Position numbers and translations under genes: made by a program. Of a stretch of 64,000 nt of DNA, positions 17,887 to 25,705 are shown one piece after another. The notes below the pieces were generated by a model that saw nothing but the letters and a program-made list of their open reading frames with translations, was not told where the DNA came from and ran no database searches. The first letter of the stretch is position 1; the number at the start of each line of letters is the position of its first letter. Source of the DNA: CAZCAC01 sp964496575 (GTDB lineage: Bacteria > Planctomycetota > UBA1135 > GCA-002686595); contig CAZCAC010000029.1 in assembly GCA_964496575.1 (NCBI GenBank), forward strand, positions 15,732-79,731, read 5' to 3'.

Positions 17887-18058
17887 GGCTCGCTCTCCGA
17901 GAGGTTGCGCGTGGTCGGTGGGGAGGCCCGACGGCCGCCACGGCACGCCGGAAGGGGCGTATTCGCGGCACGGACCCGGGCCTTTCCCGGGATTACACAA
18001 CATTCTTCTCGGCCCGACGGTCCGTGCAACTGCGATGCGGAGGAGGCGGAGGACGCGC

Positions 18059-18676
18059 TCAGCCCTCTTCCACCTCGAGGATCCGGGCCAGCTTGAGGAT
18101 CGCGGTGCGGTGCCGATGCCGCAGGGCCCCGCGGGAGATCTCCATCACCTCGATGATCCGAGCCATCGGCAGCTCCTCGAAGTAGCGGAGGATGATCAGC
18201 TCCTGCTCCTCCGGCGTGAGAATCTCCGCCATCCGCTCGACCAGCCGTTCCTGCGCGTCGAGGATGGCCAGGGACTCCGGGGGATTCCGGGACTCGTGGT
18301 CCGGGCAGACCGAGAGCCACCAGCTGTCCGTTCGCGTCTCGCCCAGGGTCCGATTGCGCCGCCTGATCCAGCGGGCGGCCCGACGCCGGAAGTCGCCGTT
18401 CTTGCTGATCACCACCCGGCGCAGCCAGGCGCGGAAGGAGCCCTTGCCTCTGTACTCGAAGTCCTCGATGTGGCTCCAGACCGAGAGGAAGCAGGACTGG
18501 ATCACGTCGTCCGCCTCCCCGATCCCCAGGTTGGCGTGCTTTCGGGCCGCGAGGGAGAGATACGGGCGGAAGCGGCGGTAGACCTCCCGCCAGGCATCCT
18601 GGTCTCCGCTCTTCACGTGGGTGAGGAGCTCCTCGGTGCAGAGCGAGTTGAATCCCTCGGGAACGGTGCTGGCCAT
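18059..18676 (-). CDS. ECF-type RNA polymerase sigma factor
   Basis: The protein (about 205 residues from ATG 18676) has the two ECF regions. Sigma-2 is LLTHVKSGDQDAWREVYRRF through EADDVIQSCFLSVWSHIEDF, with a core-binding DDVIQ motif. Sigma-4 is LTPEEQELIILRYFEELPMA with the HTH MARIIEVMEISRGALRHRHR. A basic stretch (FRRRAARWIRRRNR) links the two. The composition and the DFEYRGKGSFRAWLRRV motif resemble ECF factors of Planctomycetota and relatives. An ATG at 18748 would add 24 residues; I prefer 18676 because family members begin close to region 2, but neither site has a strong ribosome-binding sequence. No anti-sigma gene is visible nearby. The S41 protease downstream could be a target or part of its control. 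Confidence 0.88.
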   Translation of the reverse strand: MASTVPEGFNSLCTEELLTHVKSGDQDAWREVYRRFRPYLSLAARKHANLGIGEADDVIQSCFLSVWSHIEDFEYRGKGSFRAWLRRVVISKNGDFRRRAARWIRRRNRTLGETRTDSWWLSVCPDHESRNPPESLAILDAQERLVERMAEILTPEEQELIILRYFEELPMARIIEVMEISRGALRHRHRTAILKLARILEVEEG

Positions 18677-18847
18677 CGGTGCGAGTGAGAGGAGGTTTCC
18701 TCGGTGGAGGGGGGGCCACCGGGCCTCTCGTGCGTGCCGTTCCATCATAGGGTCTCTCGCCGACCTCGCACGCCGGGAGAGCGTGATCTTCGGCGTCCGG
18801 AGCCGATTCCTCGCGGATTCCGTCGGCCCGAAGGCCGTGGGTGATCC

Positions 18848-20119
18848 TCAGCTCCCGCCGCCGTACTCGCGCAGTGCCTCGAAGAGGGCCAGGGCGTTCT
18901 CCAGCGGCGTGTCCGGCTGGACGTTGTGCACCGTGTTGAAGACGAAACCGCCCCCCGACCCGAAGGTCTCGATGCGCTCGCGCACCTCGGCGCGGACCTC
19001 CTCGGGCGACCCGAAGGGCAGGGTCTTCTGCGTGTCGACGCCGCCTCCCCAGAAGACCAGGTGGGCGCCGAAGCGTTCCTTCAGGCGCGTCGGATCCATG
19101 TCCTTCGCCGAGCACTGCACCGGATTCAGGATGTCGAAGCCCGCCTCGACGAAGTGCTCGATCAGCGGATAGACCCCGCCACAGGAGTGGATGAAGGCCT
19201 TCCACGAGGTGTTCTCGTGAACCCAGTCGTTCACGCGACGATGGTAGGGCTGGAACAGCTTGCGGTACGTATCCACGGCGAGGAAGGGCCCCCGCTGAGT
19301 CCCGAAATCGGTACCGGTGAGGAAGACCGCGTCGACCCGATCGCCGACCACGCCGTGGACCTTCTCCAGGTTGGCCAGGGCGATCTCGCACTGGCGGTCG
19401 AAGAGCTCCGCCAGGTAGTCCGGACGCGTGTGCAGGCTGATGTACCACTCCTCGATGTCGCGAATTCCCCGGGGATTCTTGAGCCAGGGGGCGGGGACGA
19501 GTGCGATGTCACCGAACGCCGTGCCGCCGAAGCAGGCGAGGATCGCCTTGTCCGTTCCGGCGTACAGGCGCTCGGCTTCCCGCTCGAAGTAAGCCAGGTC
19601 GGCATCGGTGATCGGCCCGAACTCCTCGAGGTTGTCGCCGACGTCGAGCGTGGCGTCATCGATCGGAGGCTGCCTGATGATCGAGTCGAAGTAGAAGCCG
19701 CCCTTCGGCATTCGCCCGCTGGCCGGAGCGGAGCGATCTCCCTCGGGGTACTGCAGCAGGTCACCGTCGGATTCGACCTCGGTGTTGAATCCTTCCGCCA
19801 CGAGCACGGGCGTCCCATCGAAGGTGGTCCATTCCCTCCACCCCTCGTTGCGGAATCCGAACATCGTCTTGGGTGGCAAGAGCGCCGTCACGTCGATGCC
19901 GAGTGCATCCAGGAGATCGGGGGCGAGCTCGCCCAGCATCTGGTACGGCTCGATCACCTTGACCGGCGTGCCCGCGGGATCGAGTCCCAGCGCCTGTCGC
20001 AAGAGGTAGACGACCCTCACGTGCATTCCGGTGACAGCGCTCCCGCCGATGTCGACCGGCAGGCGGTCGGTCTCCTGGTGGGCGAGGGCCCTTCGGACTC
20101 GTTCACGTGAGGTGGTCAT
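18848..20119 (-). CDS. Uroporphyrinogen decarboxylase (URO-D) family protein
   Basis: The 423-residue protein starts at ATG 20119 after AGGAGA. The opening TTSRERVRRALAHQETDRLPVD is typical of the catabolic branch of the URO-D/MtaA superfamily. Later motifs DAVFLTGTDFGTQRGPFLAV, KAFIHSCGGVYPLIEHFVEA, GFDILNPVQCSAKDMD and VFWGGGVDTQKTLPFGSPEE fit. The H-x-C-G motif (HSCGG) corresponds to the metal or methyl-acceptor site of corrinoid methyltransferases. This subfamily is very common in Planctomycetota and Lentisphaerae beside oxidoreductase genes, and its substrate is generally unknown. It is probably not the heme enzyme HemE. It is divergent from a Gfo/Idh oxidoreductase, with facing -10 elements 18 bp apart. 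Confidence 0.82.
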   Translation of the reverse strand: MTTSRERVRRALAHQETDRLPVDIGGSAVTGMHVRVVYLLRQALGLDPAGTPVKVIEPYQMLGELAPDLLDALGIDVTALLPPKTMFGFRNEGWREWTTFDGTPVLVAEGFNTEVESDGDLLQYPEGDRSAPASGRMPKGGFYFDSIIRQPPIDDATLDVGDNLEEFGPITDADLAYFEREAERLYAGTDKAILACFGGTAFGDIALVPAPWLKNPRGIRDIEEWYISLHTRPDYLAELFDRQCEIALANLEKVHGVVGDRVDAVFLTGTDFGTQRGPFLAVDTYRKLFQPYHRRVNDWVHENTSWKAFIHSCGGVYPLIEHFVEAGFDILNPVQCSAKDMDPTRLKERFGAHLVFWGGGVDTQKTLPFGSPEEVRAEVRERIETFGSGGGFVFNTVHNVQPDTPLENALALFEALREYGGGS

Positions 20120-20151
20120 CGAGCGTCTCCTGTTGAAGGATGAGAATGGGC

Positions 20152-20181
20152 ATTCTATCCCTCGGTCTCGAGCTCTACAAT
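20152..20181. promoter_or_regulatory. Divergent -10 elements of URO-D and Gfo/Idh genes
   Basis: On the minus strand TAGAAT (20157-20152) precedes the URO-D gene. On the plus strand TACAAT (20176-20181) precedes the oxidoreductase gene. Their closeness suggests shared control of the two genes. Confidence 0.4.
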
Positions 20182-20227
20182 CCGACGCCATTCACGTCGG
20201 GGATCACTCATGTCAGAGGGGCGGACG

Positions 20228-21421
20228 ATGCACGAGATCACCTTGCTCGGTACGGGATTCATCGGGAGCTTCTACACCACGGTTCTCCAGGGACACCGGC
20301 GGCGCGATCGGATCGGCGTGGTCTACTCTCGTTCGAAGGAGAGGGCAGAGAGCTTCGCGCAGCAGCGTGGAATCCCGATCCACACGACCGATCTGCGGGA
20401 AGCGACCGAACATCCGAGCACGGGCGTGGTCCTGATCGGTCTGCCCAACGACCTCCACGAGGAGAGCGTTCGCCTCGCGGCGCGGGCCGGCAAGGCGGTC
20501 CTGTGCACGAAGCCCCTGGGCCGGAATGCCGCCGAGGCGCATCGGATGCTCGAGGAAGTGGAGCGCGCCGGTGTCTTCGGCGGCTACCTCGAGGATCTCG
20601 TCTACACCCCCAAGACCCTGAAAGCACTCGAAGCCGTCCGGGCCGGAGCCCTGGGCAGGATCCTGTGGACCCGCTCCCGGGAGACCCACCCCGGCCCCCA
20701 CAGCGACTGGTTCTTCGACAACGAGCGAGCCGGTGGAGGAGCCCTGGTGGATATGGGCTGCCACTGTATCGAGATCGGCCGCGCCTTCATCGGCAAGAAC
20801 GAGCGGCCCCTCGAAGCGATGTGCTGGACCGACACCCAGGTGCATCCGATCGACGCCGAGGACCACGCGATCGCCCTGGTTCGCTACGCCGGCGGAGCCG
20901 TGGCCCAGGTGGAAGTGAGCTGGACCTTCCGGGGGGGGATGGATCTGCGCGATGAGGTGTCGGGGACCGAGGGGACGATCCGGCTCGATCACTTCCTCCG
21001 GACCGGGTTCGAGATGTACACCGCGGTCGGTCGCGACGGGTACGTCGCCGAAAAGGCGGAGTCGGACCGGGGTTGGTTGTTTCCGGTGGGGGACGAGGTG
21101 CACGAGCTGGGGTACGTCGACATGTTCACCGACGTCTTCGAGGCGATCGACGCGAATCGTCCGCCGATGGAGACGTTCTACGACGGGTATGTGGTGAACG
21201 CGATCATGGATGCCTGCTATCGATCGGCGAAGTCGAAGCGCTGGGAGAGCATCGAGATCTCGGACTGGCGGGGGGATGAGGTGACCGAGGAGTGTGGGGG
21301 AGCGGGGTCCGGGGCTTCCGAGGAGGTCGTGATCAAGGAAGAGCGGCTTCCGGACGGGAGGTTGAAGAGGATTCTGCGCGAATCGTCGACCGGGAGGATC
21401 TTCGAGAGGGTCGAGGAGTGA
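20228..21421 (+). CDS. Gfo/Idh/MocA family oxidoreductase
   Basis: The product of about 397 residues has an N-terminal Rossmann fold (ITLLGTGFIGSFYTT) for NAD(P), the RYS/SKERAESF region, VVLIGLPNDLHEESVRLAAR, and CTKPLGRNAAEA, where the family's EKP lysine is kept. The C-terminal Gfo/Idh domain includes GGGALVDMGCHCIEIGRAFI and VRYAGGAVAQVEVSWTFRGG, with the active-site histidine region conserved. Family members oxidise or reduce sugars, inositols and related alcohols. The ATG at 20228 follows GAGGGG at good spacing; an in-frame ATG at 20210 adds six residues. The acidic C-terminal extension (SGASEEVVIKEERLPDG) is unusual. It is divergent from a URO-D family gene, a common pairing in sugar-degrading Planctomycetota. 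Confidence 0.88.
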   Translation: MHEITLLGTGFIGSFYTTVLQGHRRRDRIGVVYSRSKERAESFAQQRGIPIHTTDLREATEHPSTGVVLIGLPNDLHEESVRLAARAGKAVLCTKPLGRNAAEAHRMLEEVERAGVFGGYLEDLVYTPKTLKALEAVRAGALGRILWTRSRETHPGPHSDWFFDNERAGGGALVDMGCHCIEIGRAFIGKNERPLEAMCWTDTQVHPIDAEDHAIALVRYAGGAVAQVEVSWTFRGGMDLRDEVSGTEGTIRLDHFLRTGFEMYTAVGRDGYVAEKAESDRGWLFPVGDEVHELGYVDMFTDVFEAIDANRPPMETFYDGYVVNAIMDACYRSAKSKRWESIEISDWRGDEVTEECGGAGSGASEEVVIKEERLPDGRLKRILRESSTGRIFERVEE

Positions 21422-21496
21422 GCGGGTAGCTGTGGTCTTCTGGATGCCCGATCCGAAGTCGCCCAACCGCAGCCGTGAGCCAGGAGACTCTCGGCT

Positions 21497-23146
21497 CTAC
21501 TCTTCCTCTCCCTCCACCAGTCCCGGGAACACCGCCTCCAGCCACGGCCGTTCCTGCACGTCCGCGATCCCGCGAGCGATGCTCCACTCCAGCACCACCA
21601 CGCGAGGCTCCGGCCACGTCGCGTAGTACTCGAAGTTGACCTCTAGGGGCCCGAACACTCGCTCGACCTCCCCCCGAACCAACCCGGGCCAGAGCTCCAC
21701 CTTGCGCAGCTCGTGCCGGAAGCCGACGAAGTACTCCGCCTCTCCACCGCCGACGGTCACCGCGTTTCCCGGCACCGTCGAACCCGCGGCTTCGATCAGC
21801 TTCACCACCTGGGGGGTCACGAAGAGACGCTCGTCAGGGCGGTCCGCCACGTATTCGATCAGCTCCTCGACGAATCGATCGCTATGCCTCGCCCTTACGC
21901 TCTCCGCCGCGGCCACGCTCCAGATCACGTTGGCCAGCAGAGCGATCCCGAGCGCGGCCGCCACCGCGGTTCGCAGCACTTTTCCTCTGCCCAGGTCCTG
22001 GACGACTCCGAATCCCCTCGCAGCCAGCACCGCTCCGAACGGCGCCACGAACAGGAGGTTCCGTACGAACATCACCCGCTGAGTCGAGATGTACAGCACG
22101 TACAAGAGGGGCAGCGCCACCAGCAACAGTAGCTTCGACCGCGACTCATGCATCACCGCGGCCGCCCCGACCAGAGCCAGTGCCGTCACCAAGAGCGATG
22201 CCAGGAGGAGCGGTGAAGGCAGCACGACTCCCAGGTACTCCAGGTTCCGCGACAGGTGATCCCAGCCCGCGTCGACCGTGAAGCCGTAGTGTCCCAGCTC
22301 GCGGTAGTGCCGCATCTCGTAGCGTACGTTCTGCGTGAACACGAGCGGCCGCAGCACCGCCCCCGGTGTCGTCAGCAGGAACGTCACCAGGAACACTCCG
22401 ACCATCCGCACCGCCCCGGCCGCTCTCCTCCGAAACCGCTCCTCTCCCCCGACCGCCCAGCACACGCCGATCACCGGCAGCAGCAACAACCCCGCATTGT
22501 ACTTCGTCCCGGTCGCCAGCCCCGCGGAGACCGCCGCCAGCAACACCCACCTTCGTCTCCCCGGCTCGTCCAGCGCGCGCAGCAAGAGCATCACGCAAAG
22601 CGCCGCGAACATCATCATCAGGGCGTCCGGCGCGGCCCACCGGGCGTGATAGCCCACCTCCCACGAGAACCCCAGCACCCCCGTGGCGACCAGCCCCTCG
22701 CTCCAGCGCCCGCGCCACGATAGCGCCAGCAGCCAGACCCAGATCAAGGAGAGGGCGGACAGCCACAGGAAGCAGCGCCGCAATCGGAGGTGATACTCCT
22801 CAGTCTCGGTGAACTGCGCGAGCTCGGCCAGGAAGACCTTCCGCTTGCGCTTGCCGATCTCCACCCCTTCGATCGCCTCGGGGGCGAGTGCGAACGCCGA
22901 CACCCAGAAGCTCATCGAGGGGTAGTTGTACGTCTCCGGCAGCAGCGTCTCCTCCTCGATCGCCGTCCGGATGCTCTGCCAGCGCAGCGGCTCGTCCCAG
23001 TGGCGGCCGAAATCCAGCCCCCGCTCTCCGATCCAGAGGAACAGGACCAGCGGCACCAGCAGCGACAGTCCCTTCGCCACCCGCCGCGGCCACGCGCGTC
23101 CCCGGTCGGGCACACCGGGCTCCAATCCGTCTTCTGCGCTCATCAT
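21497..23146 (-). CDS. Membrane glycosyltransferase, PMT/GT39-like
   Basis: This is a 549-residue polytopic protein with about 11-12 hydrophobic helices. The first periplasmic loop has FGRHWDEPLRWQSIR, containing the D-E pair typical of the GT-C catalytic Asp region. YNYPSMSFWVSAFALAP, GFSWEVGYHARWAAPDALMM and GLATGTKYNAGLLLLP follow, all characteristic of dolichyl-phosphate-mannose-type glycosyltransferases (PF13231-like). It likely transfers a polyprenyl-phosphate-linked sugar to lipid or protein at the membrane. A soluble C-terminal segment (about residues 430-549) follows. The start (tandem ATG at 23146) lacks a clear ribosome site, and TACAAT on the minus strand (23185-23180) may be its -10 box. 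It is convergent with the Gfo/Idh gene. Confidence 0.72.
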   Translation of the reverse strand: MMSAEDGLEPGVPDRGRAWPRRVAKGLSLLVPLVLFLWIGERGLDFGRHWDEPLRWQSIRTAIEEETLLPETYNYPSMSFWVSAFALAPEAIEGVEIGKRKRKVFLAELAQFTETEEYHLRLRRCFLWLSALSLIWVWLLALSWRGRWSEGLVATGVLGFSWEVGYHARWAAPDALMMMFAALCVMLLLRALDEPGRRRWVLLAAVSAGLATGTKYNAGLLLLPVIGVCWAVGGEERFRRRAAGAVRMVGVFLVTFLLTTPGAVLRPLVFTQNVRYEMRHYRELGHYGFTVDAGWDHLSRNLEYLGVVLPSPLLLASLLVTALALVGAAAVMHESRSKLLLLVALPLLYVLYISTQRVMFVRNLLFVAPFGAVLAARGFGVVQDLGRGKVLRTAVAAALGIALLANVIWSVAAAESVRARHSDRFVEELIEYVADRPDERLFVTPQVVKLIEAAGSTVPGNAVTVGGGEAEYFVGFRHELRKVELWPGLVRGEVERVFGPLEVNFEYYATWPEPRVVVLEWSIARGIADVQERPWLEAVFPGLVEGEEE

Positions 23147-23348
23147 CAGGTGAACGGCGACTCCAGCCGATCGAATCCGATTGTAGGCTTCCGGGAGGGG
23201 GGAACCAGGGCGATTCGCCCCGCTTGGAGCTCGGGAACGGCGCCCGCGCAAACTCGCCTCCTGCCGGGTACCATGATCGCGTCTCGCCGGGGGGCACCCG
23301 ATCCCCGCGGCATCTCGCACACCAAGAGAACCGACGAGGACACTCACG

Positions 23349-25334
23349 ATGCTCCTGACCCTCTGCCTGCTCCTTCCCCTGCTCCAGGACACCGCTCAGG
23401 ATCCGGCCGCCGAAGCCGCTCCGCAGGCACACACCGAGCCCTACTTCTCGCTCCAGTACACCGGGCTCGACAGCTTCCTCGTCGATCCGAAGGACGCGGG
23501 GCTGCGGAAAGCGCTGGGGATGGCCGACGACCGACTCCTCGAAGTGCTGCGCGAGTTCGGCCAGGACGATCTGCCTCCCGGCACGATCGAACTGGTGGCC
23601 GGGCTCCTGAGCGGTCCGGTGGCGTTGACCCTCGACATGGCCGACGAGCCGATTCCGGGGTTGCCCGTGCCCGTGGTCGCCGAGCTCCTCGTGTCCCGTG
23701 ACTCGGAAGCCGCCGCCCAGACGCTCACCGGAGACCTCGTGACCTGGCTGGAGGGGCTGGGGATGCCGCTGGAGCAACCCGCTCCCGGCGAGACGTGCGC
23801 GCTGCCCGCGCCGGTGCCCCTCTGGATGGGAACCGACGGCCGCGAGTTCTTCATTCGCTTCGGGCGAGAGTCCACGACTCTCGCGCCGAGCCTCGACGAT
23901 CTCGTGCCCGCGGGCTCGAACCTCTCCTTCGCCGGCCGGATGGACTACGGGAGCTTCCTGAGCCTGGTGATGGAGATGGAGGGAGTCGCGGGCGCTCAGG
24001 GCGACGAGATGATGGCCCTCTTCGACCAGATCGGCCTGTCCGACATGGCCTACGAGTGGGCCATCGCCACCGACGACCAGCGGCAGCTGATGGTCTTCAA
24101 CATGCCCGGCTGGGGGAAGACGGCGCGCGAGCTCGGGCTGCTCGCGGAGAAGAACCTCGACGAGGAGTTCCTGCGCTGCATCCCGGCCGACGCCACGTGG
24201 GCATCGTGCTTCTCCTTCGATCTGCGCGGGGTGCTCGAGTACTACCAGGGCCTGATGGACATGGCGACCGATGGTGAGATGGACCTCATCGCGGTGATCG
24301 AGGAGGCGGTCGACATCAACGTCGAGGAGGAGCTGCTCGCCCCCTTCGGATCGCGCGGTGCCATCTACGCCTCCGACACCACGGGCGGAGGTGGAGCCAT
24401 GTCGATGGTGCTGGTCCTCGAGCTCGCCGACCGCGACGCCTTCGTGAAGACCCTGGCGCGCGCCAAGGAGGCGGTGAATGGACCGCTGGCCGACATGGCG
24501 AGCGGCTACGTGCGCTTCTCCGACTGGAACGGTCCGGGGATTCACTTCGGATCCCTGATCTTCCCCGGCATGCCGATTCCCTTCGAGCTGACCGTGATCG
24601 CAGGTGGCAGCCACGCGGTGATCGCACTCACACCTCAGGCGGCGCTCGCCGCGATTTCCCAGGTGGTCGAGCCCGGGTCGTCGCTCCTGGACAACCCCGC
24701 GTTCCGCGAGCAGTTGTCCGGCCCGGTAGACGGCTGCACGGCCATCCAGTTCGTCGACACGCCGCGCCTCCTGCGCGACGGCTACGGGACCGTGGCCCTC
24801 GTCTGCGCCGCGCTCACCAACGCCGTTCGCTCCCCGAGCGATGCCCAGCGGGATCCCGGCTTGATCCTGCCCGGCTACGCCGAGCTGGGTCACGACGCGA
24901 AGGCGATCGTTGGCACGGTGCGCGTGGTGGGGGACGACTTCCGGACCGAATATCGAGCGGATCGCTCCCAGCTGGTCAACGCGACCGGGATCGTCGGGAT
25001 GCTCTTCAACGGACCGGCTCTCCCGCTGGTGGCGCTGGGTCTCACGGGGACGCTGGCGATGCCCCGGGTGGCGCACTCCATGGAGGATGCCTACGAGGGG
25101 AAGGCGATGGCCGACATCGAGGAGATTCACGCGGCCCTGAGGCAGTACAACGTCCTCAATGGCCGCTACCCGGACAGCCTCGAGGAGCTGGTGATCCCGG
25201 ACGCGAATGGGGCCCGATTCCTGGAGACCGAGAACGGCATCATCGACCCGTGGGGCGTGCCCTACGGCTACCGCCCGCCGACCGACGACGATCCCAGTCC
25301 TCAGGTGTGGTGCGAGTCGCTCGGGGGGTTCTGA
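23349..25334 (+). CDS. Exported DUF3352-like protein with pseudopilin (GspG-like) tail
   Basis: The 661-residue protein begins with a short hydrophobic signal-like stretch (MLLTLCLLLPLLQDTAQ). The main body has the two-fold pattern seen in DUF3352-type proteins (PEPFFSLQ-like opening YFSLQYTGLDSFL, GPVALTLDMADEPIPGLPVP, and later GSRGAIYASDTTGGGGAMSM). The C-terminal 80 residues resemble the C-terminus of type II secretion major pseudopilins: ADIEEIHAALRQYNVLNGRY, PDSLEELVIPDANGARFLET, then DPWGVPYGYRPP. That tail follows a hydrophobic segment (NGPALPLVALGLTGTLAMPR), so it may be a type IV pilin-like module placed at the end. Family assignment of the N-terminal part is moderate; no enzymatic role is evident. 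Confidence 0.6.
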   Translation: MLLTLCLLLPLLQDTAQDPAAEAAPQAHTEPYFSLQYTGLDSFLVDPKDAGLRKALGMADDRLLEVLREFGQDDLPPGTIELVAGLLSGPVALTLDMADEPIPGLPVPVVAELLVSRDSEAAAQTLTGDLVTWLEGLGMPLEQPAPGETCALPAPVPLWMGTDGREFFIRFGRESTTLAPSLDDLVPAGSNLSFAGRMDYGSFLSLVMEMEGVAGAQGDEMMALFDQIGLSDMAYEWAIATDDQRQLMVFNMPGWGKTARELGLLAEKNLDEEFLRCIPADATWASCFSFDLRGVLEYYQGLMDMATDGEMDLIAVIEEAVDINVEEELLAPFGSRGAIYASDTTGGGGAMSMVLVLELADRDAFVKTLARAKEAVNGPLADMASGYVRFSDWNGPGIHFGSLIFPGMPIPFELTVIAGGSHAVIALTPQAALAAISQVVEPGSSLLDNPAFREQLSGPVDGCTAIQFVDTPRLLRDGYGTVALVCAALTNAVRSPSDAQRDPGLILPGYAELGHDAKAIVGTVRVVGDDFRTEYRADRSQLVNATGIVGMLFNGPALPLVALGLTGTLAMPRVAHSMEDAYEGKAMADIEEIHAALRQYNVLNGRYPDSLEELVIPDANGARFLETENGIIDPWGVPYGYRPPTDDDPSPQVWCESLGGF

Positions 25335-25346
25335 CCCGAGCGTCGG

Positions 25347-25705
25347 TCAGAAGAGCTTCAACCGCTTCAGCTGGTGATCGGGGAAGAAGCCCCGCGGCGC
25401 CTTGAAACGGGCCGCGCAGCGACCGCGGGAGGAGGCTCTGGATCGCGAGTCCCCGGAAGATTCCGCTGCCCTCGGTCGCCGTCGCGCTTCCGGTAGCTCT
25501 TTGCCACCTTGTCGACGAGGCGTCGCGGCGGGTCGTCGTCGACGAAGTAGCGCGCCAGCTTGGTCGCCAGGAACTCCGCGGTGTCCTCGTGCCGGCAGAG
25601 GATCTCGAGGATCCGCTCGCCCAGGCCGGGACCGTCCTCCTTGTCGCGGCGCAGCACGTAGCCGAGGAAGTTCTTGTCGCTGACGATGTGCCGGTCGTGG
25701 TCTTC
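25347..25705 (-). pseudogene. Remnant of a DUF1800-type gene, 5' truncated and frameshifted
   Basis: Read on the minus strand from 25705, one base into the stop codon of the S9 peptidase gene, the sequence encodes HDRHIVSDKNFLGYVLRRDK and then ERILEILCRHEDTAEFLATK, LARYFVDDDPPRRLVDKVAK. This pattern (HD...K.LG...G... LAxHxxTAxFxAxKLxxxFVxDxPP) is that of the C-terminal half of DUF1800 proteins. After SYRKRDGD the frame is lost; a different frame near the end reads RFKAPRGFFPDHQLKRLKLF and stops at 25347, a plausible native C-terminus. No start codon or N-terminal half exists. I read it as a decayed fragment left by a deletion or recombination against the S9 gene. Confidence 0.55.

Noticed and set aside
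18676..18748. ECF sigma factor start at 18748 adding 24 residues
   Set aside because: Neither start has a strong ribosome site. The shorter form fits family length better, so the extension was left as a note.
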